DNA of 64,000 nucleotides from assembly GCA_035578175.1 (NCBI GenBank), contig JAQMRL010000008.1, forward strand, positions 90,500,541-90,564,540. Reading direction: 5' to 3'. Each line of letters begins with the position of its first letter. Position 1 is the stretch's first letter. This document shows, piece by piece, positions 23,476 through 35,937 of this stretch. The translations under genes and the position numbers were made by a program. Below the pieces are notes generated by a model. It searched no databases and had not been told where the DNA came from. It was given only the letters and a program-made list of their open reading frames with translations. Source of the stretch: Catonia carolina. Its lineage: Eukaryota > Arthropoda > Insecta > Hemiptera > Achilidae.

Positions 23476-26400
23476 TTCCAATAACCGGGATTTTACTGTG
23501 TTACAATATGCTATATTATAAACAGATTATAATTGTATTATTATTTCTTGTTATTTTTCATTGTTATATCATTGAAATTACAAATTGACAGCACATGTAA
23601 TTTGTATGAACAGAATGTATCTGAACGTTACAAATTTCGTTTTATAAAATAGAATATAAAATTTACAATAGAATCCATAGATGAAACCTTTTGTTCTATT
23701 TTTTCAATATACTGATAATTCGGTTTGGAATATCCATGTGTATGTTTACTCTGAAGTGACTACAATAAAGTATTAACAATAGAAATACCATTCAACCTGG
23801 AATATCACTCAGTTCTGTCAGTCCGAGAACGAAACAATATTCTTGAAAAACGAAGGCGAGTTGAAAAATCAAAGAAAAATGATGGAAATAGAGATCGAAC
23901 GTTAACTCGGAAGAAGGGTGAAAGAAAGAAAATTCAAGTGAGAGGAAACAATCAGCGATGGGGAAATTACTCAGAAAAAAGGGGAGCCATTGACATTTTA
24001 AACAAATATTTCAGAAGTTATAACAAAAACTTGATTTTTTGAAATCTTCTGAACTAATGAATCCATGATCAACGTCAGAGCGATAAAGTTATTGAATTGC
24101 AGTTAAAGGAGTTTCTTGCATGTAGAATTTTCTATTTATGAACTTCTAGCCTTGTATAAAAGGAAATATTGTACTCATAAAAATATTTTGTATCAAATTT
24201 TTATAATTCCTTGTGTTTTTTCTCTTTTTTAATGGGTGGTATTTATTAATTGTCATCTAGCATTTTCCTTTGTCTGTCCGTCCGACACACCCAGATATCA
24301 GTTACTAAAAGAGATAGCATAAAACCGTTTTTGGATTCGTAATCTACACAAAAAGTTACTGGGCTTCGATGAAGTTTGCAGTTCCGGTTTTGACCGTAAG
24401 TAGTTCATTGAATCATGTAATCATTGAATCTTTTTATCGGGCGACTCCGAATGACTACAATCAAAAAAATGGTTTAAGCGGTTTAAAAGCTTTTTCAGCA
24501 TACTGTTTAAACATTCTTTAATCAATTTCCATGGATTTTATACCATCAGATAGCAAAAATCTTATCACTTAACGTTGCTCTTCTGACGTACACATTTAAA
24601 AATAAACTAAATATGTTATGTTTATTTATAATGATAGAAAGTTAATTATCAGTGTTTGGTAGGTTGTCATTTTGACCTTCAGAAAGTTTCATTGTTACTG
24701 AATGAACTGTTTCTTCTGTTCATTAATTTGTCTTACTGAACGTTCCTCTTATATTACATTCTTATATTCTTGCCAACCAGCTAGTTTAAAACATTATGAA
24801 CTTTTTGTCAAAAGATTTCTACTTGTGTAGTAAACAAAACTGGTTGAAAGTGGTCAGAAAATAACTAGCTGCAGTATTGGATTCTTTTAAGTTTTCAGCT
24901 TTGTTAACAAGTATAAAAAAATTGGAAAAACAATGAAAGAAAATCTTGTTTAGTTAATAAATTATGAATCCCTTCAACTGACAAGTCTCAGTGTACTATT
25001 TTATAACCCATACATTAAAGTGCATTGCATTATACGAAAGATACTTAGAAATGCTGTATGTATGATACAAAGTTAACGATATCATCATTAAAGGCATTAA
25101 GGTACGTGAATCCGACTTACATGAGTCAGACAAAGCTCAAAGCAAACAAAGTAAATTACTTTAAAACCAAATATTCTTCTTGTATGTAAAATTCTGAACA
25201 TGACAATCCTTGAGACCAAATTTGCAGCCACCGAAGTAAGATAAATCAAAAAGCTATGGAGATCTCAAAGCTACAATGAGAGACATAGGTTCAAACGTTT
25301 CATTTTCAAAACAAATATAAATAATTATATAAGATTATTGTAATATTAAATAAATTCTGCTGATTTGTTTTGACTTGGGATTACTTGAATGTATGACCGA
25401 TTTCAAATATAGTGAAACTAAATACTAAGTAAAGAAGCTATTAAATTTTAGTATAGAGGAATGAAAACTTGTTTTCATTCCTAACTAGATTAGTTTTCTC
25501 TTCTTTTTTTTAGATTACCCATAACCTTTAGCCATTACAGAGAACTTAATTATAATCACACTCCGGTTTAAATTGAATACTAGCATAATGGACCCGTGCG
25601 AATAAATTCGCACAATGTTCTTGGGCTTCAAGCCCCTATCATTAAATAAATTATTTATATTAACAATAAACTTCACCAGTCTTAGAAGAACGGTGAGTAA
25701 TGACTAAAGCACAGTAGTACGACAGTTTCGCCCTGAAAAGTACGGTTTTAAACAAAAACTTAAAAAAAAGAACGTTAACACAATATCTATTACCGACTGA
25801 GTGTGTGGTGAGATGAAAAGAGAGTTGGCACAAATCCTGTAACCTTATGGAATATGGCTATGGAGGGGGTAAATGTGGGAGAACCGCTTCACATTACGCT
25901 GTACTACCGCTACGTTGTAAACAAAATTTACTCTTTCTGATTTCGTAAAATGAAGCTCGTATTAGCATGAATTTCAAGTTTAGAACTTTTGAACAAATCA
26001 AAAAAGAATACTCTTTAAAACCATGTAAAAATTATAAAAATCCGTTTGCTAGAACTCTGTATTTAAGAGTTAATAGAAGTCCAATTTAAAAAAACATTGG
26101 AAGGGATTTTGCGTTTTAAATATATAGATATTGATCGTACATAATCTAAGTACAGATGGTTTTTTCACAGCAATAAAACTTACTCATTACACCATATGAC
26201 GTTGCTTTCTCTTTTGACTGATACACTATTTGACCTGGGAGGCCACACCCTCTATCAGAACCAATCCAATTCATTCCCGCCCGTTGTCACGCCCAGTCAG
26301 TCTGTAGTCACGCCTATTGCTATTGTTATTTTATACAATTATTCAAAATTCAACGATCATCTCTCGGGACCTGATTGTTTCGTTAACAATAAGAGAAAAT

Positions 26401-26916
26401 GTACTATACAGATCTAGAAACGCTTCGTTACGGCCGGCAAAATATTTCAATAGGACTTCAGTTACTCAGGTGATATGAGACCATACTGAAATTCTTAAAG
26501 TTTTAATTTAGAAACGCAAATTTGATCGCATCTTTTCGCTTTAAACCCGAAAAATTAACTAAATTTGGTTTCATAACTGTGTAGCACTATATCTCATAAT
26601 TATAAAAATATCTAACAAAGAAACACAAAAATAAGTGACCGAAAAGAATATTTCGTCACGTTTAACGTAAAGTTTGTTAGAATATTTAACTAAGCCATTA
26701 ACCTTTTTAACTCGCCCCCTAAAAAATTTAGTTTTGAACAAATTGATGTGAATTAATTAAGTGAAAAAATATTTTGTATTCGGCTTTTGTTATAACAAAA
26801 CCAGAATGAATTGTTACAAAATATTGCAATTTTTAGACTGAATTAAATAAATTTTAGGTGGAAAAAATATAAGCTCATCAAACATTCTTATATTATAATT
26901 AAATTCTGAAACTAAT
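23476..26916. other. Largest unannotated stretch, nothing recognised apart from two small palindromes
   Basis: No transposon termini, reverse transcriptase motif or coding-like composition seen. The frame at 26196-26417 has no domain. It could hold an intron or regulatory DNA of a flanking gene. Confidence 0.45.
25457..25482. repeat. Perfect 12-bp-arm palindrome
   Basis: AGGAATGAAAAC, two T, then its exact reverse complement. A second hairpin GTGCGAAT-AA-ATTCGCAC follows at 25595-25612. No context suggests a function. Confidence 0.7.
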
Positions 26917-27310
26917 GTGTTTAGGTCAACACCCAGAAGGCTGGTTTGAACCTCTAGAGGTTGTACTACGTAAAAAAAGAAGAAGTGAGGTGGTTTACTA
27001 CTGCCTTCCTCACTGAGTTAAAAGAGTATGCTTATCAGCATGCCAGACCCTAAAAAAACACCTACTTTCCACTCTGCAAATGGCACCATTACTTCATTCA
27101 TAACAGGGTCTGGCTGTAAAGTAAAATTCATTACTCTCAGAGGAGATAACTCTGACTAGTGTCTTTTACACTTCTACCTCTTCTGCTCTTAAATAGTTCA
27201 GCCATAAATAATTGGCTGACCATGAGATAACAAACAGAACTATTTTTTGTAACCCTGGAACCAGCAGATTAAGTGTTATTAATTTAACACTCCATCTGCC
27301 CATGATGGGT
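26917..27310 (-). mobile_element. SINE-like element, family B, copy 4
   Basis: Minus-strand copy: begins TGTGTTTAGGTCAACACCCAG and ends TCCATCTGCCCATGATGGG. Same order of conserved blocks as the other copies (GAGGTGGTTTACTACTGCC, TTCCACTCTGCAAATGGC, CAGAGGAGATAACTCTGA). The TSD was not resolved. Confidence 0.77.
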
Positions 27311-27708
27311 AAAAAACTATTGATAAACTGAATTAAAAGAATAAAAGCATTGATTATTTACAGATATTTTGCTCGAAATAGCCCTTGTTTGAATTTAAAA
27401 TTAATTGATTTTGCTCGAGAAAACCATCATCTCTAGTGCGAATTATTACAAAAGGAGCATTATTTAAAAGTTTTGCAACTTCTTATGTGTCAATCCACTT
27501 TCAGTTAACAAATATATTGACTTCATCCATCTCTACCTCCATTTTGTAACGAAACATTCTGATGGCGTGAGGTCAGGAAACGTGCATTAAATTGTTTCCT
27601 TGTTAGTTCCAATGTTAGTCCATAATTTTCTTTATAAAATGAGCATCAATTTAATGACAAAAATGTTAGCGCAAAGTTAAATAAACTATTAATAGTATCA
27701 GATTAATA

Positions 27709-27868
27709 GTTTAGCCCGTCGTGCAGTGGTCAGCGCATTTGGCTTTTATGCCGGAGGTCCGGGTTCAATTCCCGGTAAGTTCTGGTATTTTTTCAACTAT
27801 ATATCACTTCATATCATTAACTACGCCTTAGCCAAGGCTTATGTAGGCATCATTACATAATTACAAAA
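27709..27868 (+). mobile_element. tRNA-derived SINE, separate subfamily (G)
   Basis: GCCCGTCGTGCAGTGGTCAGC head (A box) and GGTTCAATTCC (B box), then a T-rich link and a body ending near ATTACATAATTACAAAA. The head resembles family C on its coding strand but the 3' body differs. TSD not resolved. Confidence 0.62.
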
Positions 27869-28436
27869 TTTTTTAAAAATTGTTAGAAATCTTGGAATTT
27901 GTAAAAATCAAGACTTCCTTGAATAAGAGAAAGAAATTAGGTCATAATATAAACGTAATTATGTTTACGAAAATTAAAAGCAAACAAAGAAAATCATAAT
28001 TTTTGTATTTTAGCGTCAATGAAAGTTTATACTTTTGTTATAAGAGATCCCTTGGGCTTTTCCATGCATTAATGAAAAAAATAAAACCTGTTTCTTCTTT
28101 AAAAATTAAAAAAAATAATTATATGTATTTTCGTTAAGTAAAGCACATTTTTAACTTAATACACTTTTATGTATTGAACATTACAACAATAACGCTGCTG
28201 TTATTTTTCCAGGAAGAAAAGAGCTCTTGTATTCCATCCTTGTCTATTATATTCATTTATATTTATCTAACTGCCTGTCTCTTTTCTGACGTTAATCAAC
28301 GGTGTTTTCTAAATGAGAGATACTACAGAGCCTGGATGGCTTAAGTAATTTGTTCGTAATTACTTTGCATTTATGCAAACAATAGGAATGTAATTTAGTA
28401 GCAAGAAATGTTCGTATATAAGTAAAAACATATATA

Positions 28437-29641
28437 CAGTAAAACCTCGTTATACCGTGCTAATAACTGTCGGTATATCGAAATCCAGGTATATCCGAAT
28501 TCGCGATTGCAGTTTAACAAATATGTTTAATTGCCTCCATTCAAATTGTAATAAAAGTACATAAAAGTCATAAAAGGCATGTTTAAAGCCTGGAGTATTA
28601 GTATGTACAGTAGGGATTACCACTACCATTGCATTACCGTTACTTATTAATTTATTGCTGTCGTTTTCTTTATTTTGGGTGCAGTGCCATTCAGAATACA
28701 ATTCCGTCGCGAACAAAATACATAAACAGGTAAAAATTTAGGCTTTTTCCTTTTTTTAACTTCTTTGTACTTCATCTTCTTCTTCTTCTCACAATCAGGG
28801 ATTAGGCTTCCACCTGTTCCGACTCACAGCAGCGACAAAATATTGAATTATTGCCATCTTTTCCGTGGTCTTCCAACATCTCTCCTTCCCTACGGTCTGT
28901 ATTGTAAAACACTGATGGGGATCCTTCCCTCAGGCATTCTCTCAACGTGCTCCCTCCATCGATTACGATACTCTACAATCTTCCAGTTCAGGTTGTAAAC
29001 ATCCAGTTCCGTTCTTATGTCCTCATTTCTTACTTGGACCCTACGACTGCAACTCTTTGTTTTTTGCAGGAATCACATCTCTGCCGCCTGTAGTCTACTC
29101 TCCTGTGGTCTGGTACGAATCTATGACTCACTTCCATAGAGTATGACCGGAACAGCTATCACCTTGTAAAACATTAACTGAGCTTCTTTTCTTATTTCTC
29201 TGCCTGGGGTTCTGCTAATATTGCCCCACACTGCTTGGAATTTGCCAACTTTCTTCTCTATGTCCAAATCTTGATCAAACCTGATGTCACAAACTAAATA
29301 ATTGCATTGTGATAATGTAACACTACATCATCTACCACAATTTTAGACCTTATAGGATTATTGCCAATGAATGCCATTACCTTTAACTTTCTTACGGAAA
29401 CGGTGAAATTTAATTTTTTGCATAATTCATTTAAAACATGCACCGATCTCTGAAGTTCATCCTCATTCTCTTGTACAATCCACAAATCATCCGCAAACAG
29501 TAAAGCTTTTCCATTGGCGGAAAACTTTCATTCTTTCATGCACTTTCACTCTTTTGTATAAATTTCTGAGCCGAACCCGGTACACAGCCTGATATATCCG
29601 AATCCCGGTATCTTGAGGCCCGGTATAACAAGCTTTTACTG
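28437..29641. mobile_element. TA-flanked DNA element with CAGTAAAA termini (pogo-like), interrupted by a LINE fragment
   Basis: The left end CAGTAAAACCTCGTTATACCG and the reversed right end CAGTAAAAGCTTGTTATACCG are near-identical, and each is flanked by TA (28435-28436, 29642-29643). CAGT termini and TA duplication fit the pogo/Tigger side of Tc1/mariner. No transposase is present. The interior from about 28745 to about 29522 is a minus-strand LINE fragment, so the original element was a MITE of roughly 430 bp. Confidence 0.75.
28745..29522 (-). pseudogene. Non-LTR retrotransposon ORF2 fragment inside the pogo-like element
   Basis: Minus strand. LLFADDLWIV (FADD at 29486-29497) is the RT catalytic motif, followed by a 63-residue open piece with LNELCKKLNFTVSVRKLKVM, then in shifted frames ILYGSESW and LQAAEM, the usual post-RT landmarks. 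It is 5'-truncated just before FADD and ends in an AGAAGAAGAAG-type tail. Multiple frameshifts make it dead. It acted in retrotransposition only through the source element. Confidence 0.8.
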
Positions 29642-29873
29642 TATATTAATTAAACGAAGGCGCCAGTACTGCGCGCAAATTTCTTTTTAGCATGAGACGA
29701 GCATTAAATTGTTTCATTGTTTTTCTAATGTCACTACACACTTAAAAAAAATGGTGATTCCGATTTTCAGAATTACAGCTCTTTAGGAAGGCACATGAAT
29801 AATATCTACTTGTAAGCCTCGCCGGAGTGGAATGAGGTGGAAGCGGATGGGTGAAATAAAATACACTCCTCAG

Positions 29874-30262
29874 TATTTTAATTAAAAATTTAATTATTTA
29901 AAAAGAAAAACAAATTGGTCCAGGACCCCCTTTTTCTTACTACTAAGCGGCGTCCCAATACTACGCTTCACAGGATCTTTTAATTACAGGTTTAATTATT
30001 TAACATAAAATAAAAATTGGTCCAGGACCCCCTTTTTCTTACTACTAAGTGGCGTCCCAATACTACGCTTCACAGGATTCTTTTAATTACAGGTTTAATT
30101 ATTTAACATAAAATAAAAATTGGTCCAGGACCCCCTTTTTCTTACTACTAAGTGGCGTCCCAATACTACGCTTCACAGGATTCTTTTTATTACAAATTTA
30201 ATTGTTTAAAATTTAAAAAAAATAATAAAATTGGTCTAGGACCTCCCTTACTTGACTACCTA
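29874..30262 (+). repeat. Tandem repeat, 3.5 units of 102-111 bp
   Basis: ATTGGTCCAGGACCCCC starts units at 29914, 30016 and 30119 and a diverged ATTGGTCTAGGACCTCC at 30230. The block GGCGTCCCAATACTACGC and the spacer TTAATTACAGGTTTAATTA recur. It is noticeably more GC-rich than its surroundings. Confidence 0.9.
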
Positions 30263-30720
30263 ATGTAACCTTTACTCCTCATCTAAACTTAACCTATTAC
30301 CACTTACAGACTATATGTCGACCGTGCATATTCCGGAAAGGGCTGCCGGCACAGATACTTCAAACCTCAGAGGGAGGTCAGCCTAAATTAGTGCCTTGGG
30401 CGCTTTTACCGCCATTTCCGGAAGACCACTGCAGGATCGACCTCTTAAATACTAAGAACATAATCGCTAAGTACGGGGCGAGTCAGAATTCCAGGAAATC
30501 CCACTAACATCTATATAATATAACCAGACTCACCCATCTGGCAAGCCACGACGACGAACATCGCCAACCCGAAATGAGCGATCACCCTCATTCCACCAAA
30601 TGAGCACCGGACAAAAATATTCTCACAATCCACTCAATAAAATAGAACTAAACTCATGAATTACACTGATTCCGTCCCGCACGGCCGCGGCATACAGGTA
30701 TTACACATTACACATTACAC
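30263..30720. other. Moderately GC-rich unassigned segment
   Basis: Contains CCGGAAAGGGCTGCCGGC and CCTCATTCCACCAAATGAGC. GTGGAATGAGG occurs inverted near 29828. Together with the tandem array upstream it may be one element (about 29.82-30.62 kb), but no termini or coding motif could be confirmed. Ends in (TTACACA)n-like repeats near 30705. Confidence 0.35.
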
Positions 30721-30794
30721 ATAAAAAAATATTATATTTTAATTTATATTTTAATTACTGCATTGCATTAACTTTTATCGAGTACCGTTTCGTA

Positions 30795-30945
30795 TGTGAG
30801 TACAATACTGACTGACTACGTCTCGCCGTCCAGCTGAGCCGATCGGCGGGGAGGCGCACTCCTCCTCCTCCTCACCCCTCGCCGCACGGCTCAGCGGATG
30901 CAACACGAGACGAAGTTGCACTTTCCTAGAATTCTGACCGCTGTG
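30795..30945 (+). other. GC-rich island with a hairpin
   Basis: A stretch of high GC in otherwise AT-rich DNA. GAGCCGATCGGCGGGGAGG can pair imperfectly with CCTCACCCCTCGCCGCACGG-CTC, and GTCTCG/CGAGAC lie just outside. It could be the end of a mobile element or a CpG-rich regulatory patch. No ORF was recognised. Confidence 0.5.
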
Positions 30946-31189
30946 TATATTTTACAAAGACAATGTATTAATTCTAATATTAATAGAAAAAAAGAAATAT
31001 CTCTCGTTCTTTTTATAATTATTCCTTCTCAATCTTACTATATTACATACTATTTAAAATTAGTTATTTGTAGGTAAAACCTTTTTACCCCTGAGAAATA
31101 AACTTGTCGAAATTCAGATATATCAATTTTTTAGTTATTACTTACAAAATGTACATGCCGACTTTTAGAATGTAGTTTTTCGGTAAGGT

Positions 31190-31335
31190 ACACAAATAAT
31201 TTTTTTGTTGTACACTATTTTGCACATTACTGCTAATGTTGATGATAAAGGGTAATAAATATAAGTGATTAATAAAATGCCAAAACTGACCGGGAATTAA
31301 ACCAGGTACGGGTAGATTCCGAAATTCGCTTGAAC
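31190..31335 (-). mobile_element. Degenerate family C-like SINE
   Basis: Shows the order seen in family C (ACTGCTAATG block, then AAAATGCCAAAACTGACC and GGGAATTAAACCAGG) but is strongly diverged, with the head barely recognisable. Confidence 0.5.
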
Positions 31336-32705
31336 TATAGCAATTTTCAGGCACTTATTTTACATCAGGTTCTAGAGTTAATCACGCTTTTTCTTAAATC
31401 AGGTGGGTCTCTAATGATGTAACATATTTTCATTTTCACTAACGTAAAGGAAAATCGGAAAAAGGATGTATCCTTATTTCAAGAAACCTACCCAACTTCT
31501 TCTGAATTTAGTTTGGGAAAATTTAAAACATTTTGTAAAGTAAAATAACATAAATTTTAGACGTAATAATAATTACTTCCACGAAAACCCGAAGTACATA
31601 AAAAACAGATAAACCCCCAAAATCAGATATATAAGAAAAAAGAGGAAATTTGTGTAAGAGATAAAAAAAATTCAGGAAAACTTCTCAAAGGAAGAAATTC
31701 CAGAATATTTTTTATTTTTATGTTTAAAGGTCACCAATTTGACCTAACTACGATTCTAGTGCCGTTTATCAAGTTGCTATCTAACAAGGTGCGGGCGCTT
31801 GGTTTTGTGAAAGCCAAGAGAACAAACTGACAAGAAGATTTATTTATATGATCATCATTTTTCAAGGATTTTTCTTTTCAAATACGCATACAGAATTACA
31901 AAATTAAAAAATTATATCAAAATGCTGTTTTTAGCTACTACTTTTGAAACGAATATTACAGAATTAACAATATAAAAGTGGGAGGTACACATACGTGTTA
32001 GGATTGTTACAACCTACAAAAAATTGTTGCGTCAAAACAAAAAGTTACTTTCTTAGTCTTTTTATCTATAGCATTAGAGTGAAAAACTTCGGATAAAATT
32101 TTGAAAAATTTAATATTTAATCAGTTATTAAACTATTAACTATTAGCTACCATTAATGATTTACTGTAGTGTACGAATTTGTTAAAATCTTTACAGTCAG
32201 TCCACAAAAAGTAAGTGAATAATATTTATTATTACTTTAAAACTGTCTGCTCATAGACTATATCGTTTGAAACAATTAACTTATTAAAACCGAATTATAA
32301 ATAACATAAAAAAGAATAAAAAAAGAATGTATTTTCTAATCTCATGGTACGAGTATAAATTACACAAACGAGAAGTAAAATTAAATAAAACTATTCATTA
32401 GGGAGTTACCGTTTCATAATGGATCAATTAAAAAGAGGAAGTCTTATACGAATTCCGGATAATTAATACATTAGTAAAGTATACCTAGTATAAAAACAAT
32501 GGAAAAAACATTTTGTTAGATTCCAATGATTTGAATAAGTATACTAACTTTCGAAGTATGAAATGTAGATGGTTATAAATGTTCATGGATGATTTTTTAA
32601 TTAAGAAAAAGAAGGTGGAAGGGTGAAACAGAAACAAAAATATGAATAAGGCTTGTCCATAATAATTTTCACACACAAAAAAGATATTTTAAATTTAAAT
32701 AATAC
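31336..32705. other. AT-rich stretch, nothing recognised
   Basis: No repeat partner or coding motif. Short open frames only. Confidence 0.5.
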
Positions 32706-33160
32706 TACAGTGAAAACTTTTTATACCGACATTGCGTATAACAACGAATCGGTTATAAAACACCGTTTTCCAAAGGCTAGTGAAACTAGATTGAAGTGGA
32801 TAAATACTTGCAAGCGGGCCGATTCATGTTTTGCTGATAATCGGTTTAAAGTAAGGCCATAGGATGTCTTCATTTCAATCGGTGAATGCTGTTTGAACTG
32901 TCCAAGAGTGAGATGGCTAGGTGATTTGTGTGTGATTCGAGTCTTCTTTTGTATTTCGTAATGTGTGAGTTGATTTCTTGTTGAACTGTAGGAATGTTTA
33001 AATCTCTGTGTAATGTATTGTTCGATTTGTACTAAGGCGATGCTGTGATTGCCCTGAGCAGTTTTGATTATGAAAATACAGTAAAAATCGTTACAACGAC
33101 GTTACAGGGACCAGGTGAATTCGGTCGCTATAGCGGATGTCGTTAAAGACGTTATGTATC
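32706..33160 (+). repeat. Two pogo-like left termini
   Basis: ACAGTGAAAACTTTTTATACC at 32708 and ACAGTAAAAATCGTTACAACG at 33080 resemble the left end of the element at 28437 and face the same way. Matching right ends were not found before the transposase remnant at 33760. Confidence 0.35.
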
Positions 33161-33607
33161 ATCCCTATACGTATAAGTATAGGCATTTCATCTGGCGCGT
33201 GGAGGCTTCGAATGAATCAGCTTGCATATACTACACCACCCGTCCCCCAACTATTGTTATAGACTGTTCATAAAACTAATGTATACATTTTTCTACACTT
33301 TATAGTGACATTCTTTTTTTGTAAATACAGTACAAAGCGAATGGGGAGTGATTATAATGTTTTTATAATTAATCATAAGTCATTATTGTTATTATACAGT
33401 TATAGGCTTATAAGTATGCATAGTTTATTTACAAATTAAACTGGTTTTGACAGCAGGTGACTCATCAACTACATACGCCTAACTAACAAATGAAACGCAC
33501 AGTGAATATTGTCATTCAGTGTTTAATCAATTGTCGTTCAGTACAATCATTACGGTTATACAGTGTCGAGGGGTTTTTTTATGTGTGCAGAAAGAATAGT
33601 GTGTTAA

Positions 33608-33652
33608 TGTGTGTGTGTGTGTGTGTGTGTGTTAGTGTCAATAGTGTGTGTG
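33608..33652 (+). repeat. Short (GT)n tract
   Basis: Two GT runs split by TAGTGTCAATA. It is not part of a recognised family A copy. Confidence 0.85.
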
Positions 33653-33759
33653 TTAGATTATAGTCTACCTATTTTGATTTGTTAATTTTTGTGGTTACAG
33701 TACAAATTTACCTAGTGTAGTGTTTATTATTTTGTCGTTTACTAGTTTACATTAAGCTT

Positions 33760-34115
33760 AAAATCCCTAAAATCGGAGGAAGTAAAGTTCAGCATAGCCA
33801 ATCTCGAGAGAAAATTGCTAATGTGGTTACGTTTATGACCGAGGAAGCAAAGCACGGTGTTTTTACTATAGATGTTAAGAAAATTATCGAACGCGTTAGT
33901 GGAGAAACTGGTGTGTCAAAACGTTCAATTACGCAAATAAAACAAGAATCGAAAGTAATATTAGAAGGATTGTCACTGTCTTTTACGACACCCAAAAAAC
34001 ATTCGGTACGGGCCAAACTTATTTCAGGTTTGATGATTTTGACAGGAGTGTTATCCGTCAAAAAATAAATACTTTTTACCACAGACGAAGGTGGAAACCG
34101 CTTACTAACAATAAA
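33760..34115 (+). pseudogene. Transposase-associated N-terminal domain remnant
   Basis: The frame reads REKIANVVTFMTEEAKHGVF, then RVSGETGVSKRSITQIKQES, a helix-turn-helix segment found at the N-terminus of many insect Tc1/mariner-like (DDE_3) proteins. After about 34030 the family pattern FDDFDRSVIRQKINTFY continues in another frame, showing a frameshift. There is no upstream in-frame ATG; the first Met is at 33835. No catalytic domain follows. The minus-strand 114-residue frame opposite is a shadow. Confidence 0.6.
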
Positions 34116-34437
34116 TAAATTAGTAATAATCAATTAATAATTAAAAATAGTATTAAAGACTATTAATAATCAATAAAAAAGGAAAGTAGCGCTGTTTCCA
34201 AACTGCTACCGAAATTTTGTTAAAGTATAAATATTCTTAGAAATAGCTTTATAAATTATAATTGGGTGTATATGAATATTATTGTATAAATATACGCTTT
34301 ATAGAAAACTGTGTCATGCATTTTGTTTTGAAGTGGGCATTTTTGATACACCTTATAGTATTATAGGCTGAACTCTCTGCAATCCAGATGAGACACCTAT
34401 AGCTAATACGTATCCGTGTCTACGTACAGAGACATTC

Positions 34438-34555
34438 CTTACGTGTCCTCTCTGCTAATAATCTATTAACATTATTATAAATATTAATAAATATTTATGA
34501 ATAAATTTATAAATATTTTTTTGAAAATTAGTGCTGGTTGGAGGACACGTGAAAA
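34438..34555. repeat. Short inverted-repeat element (MITE-like)
   Basis: ACGTGTCCTC on the left and GAGGACACGT on the right enclose about 100 bp of AT-rich DNA with TAAATATT-type repeats. Confidence 0.5.
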
Positions 34556-35511
34556 GGTATCAATGGGTATTTCCTCGCCTAGCAACGAAATTCAGCACGG
34601 CTCGTTACATATATTTTAATATCATATATATATATGAAGGTTGTGCCACTCAATGCACAGCACTGTTTTGAAAATCAAAGACAATTGCTTGATATGAAAT
34701 AAAAAGAATACCATGAATTCGTAACTCAGTATTCTCAAAAGAAAATTCATTTTGGGTAAAAAAATAAAGAAAAAGTTATAATGTAGGCTAAAAACAAACC
34801 AAGAACTTTTTAACTATTTCTAACTGAAACGGAACAGTTACGTTTGTTGACGTCAAAGTAGAAACGGAATGAAAGGCAGCTTTGAAAATGGTATTGCAAC
34901 TCAAAGGCATACGCCCGTTGCCTGTTTGCCTGCTTGCCTGCTTGCCAGGCTGCCGCGCAGCTCCGACATGTTGAATAATTTCAAAGGAAATCCATGATCG
35001 AATCACCATAAATTCTCCCGTTTCATTCTTTTGCTCCTTCTATTTACAAACAAATAACACACTTCTGTCTGTATGGCTTTTAAAACATGCATCTGTTTTC
35101 TTCTTATATGTAGCTACAAAAATCTACATAATAAAAACATTATTTCTCCAAAACTGTACTGTAATAAAATTTGAATTTTTCCTTTTTATATGGACATTGG
35201 AATGGTTGTCTGAAGTTACATGAAAAAAATGTATTAATTTCCTAGATTTCTTGATTTCATTCTGAACCCAATTAGATTCAAGATAAAAAAATCTATTTAA
35301 TTATTCATTTATTTGACATAGCATCAACTTTAATTTAATAGCGATCATATTAGATATGAATAATATTGAATTTAATTTTTTTTTTAAATTTAACAACCAA
35401 TCTGAGAAATAAATCTCCAACCTTTAGTTTAGTAAATCGGTTATTAACTATCTTATACCACGAGCTAACGATAATTTAAATTACTTGTTTAAAAGAAATA
35501 TTAGAGGGGCT
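34556..35511. other. AT-rich stretch with a small CCTGCTTG tandem repeat
   Basis: About four 8-bp units (TTGCCTGC) at 34917-34946. A 73-residue minus-strand frame over it is incidental. Confidence 0.5.
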
Positions 35512-35835
35512 GTGCTCTTGTGGTAACAAATGATTTTTTTTAAATTGTGGTCTTAGTTGATGCATTTTAGGGAAAAGTTGTAGCCTATATAATTAAAGTT
35601 GTAGAAAATTAAAAGTTCTACAACTTTTAATTTAATTATTTTTTTCTACATTGGTTAGTTTAGCTTCACTTAGTGATTTTCTGTATTTTTCTCATTACAA
35701 TGGGCAAAACACTGAATTTTTAAGATTGTGGCCTAAGTATGCATTTAACAACAAAAGTGTACAAAAATTATAACAAAATTTATAGAAAATTAGAAAATCT
35801 ACTACTTTTATTTCAAGCATTTTTTTCTACATACT
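35512..35835 (+). mobile_element. Family A fragment (3' module only)
   Basis: Contains the duplicated internal module: AAGTTGTAGAAAATTAAAAG hairpin, TAGTTTAGCTTCACTTAGTG and ATTGTGGCCTAAGTATGCATTT, with no 5' part or microsatellite. Confidence 0.6.
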
Positions 35836-35937
35836 ACTTCTAGGAGGAGGAGGAGTTTACGTCAATAGTAAATCTACGTATTTTTAAGTTCTACTTCTAG
35901 ATTTATTTTCATTTAGCGTTATTTTCACTTAAGGGAT

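Noticed and set aside
23232..23588. 118-residue open frame
   Set aside because: Lies mostly inside family B SINE copy 3. The other B copies carry stops or shifts at equivalent places.
27711..27785. Possible tRNA gene with GGTTCAATTCC
   Set aside because: The acceptor ends do not pair and a SINE body follows.
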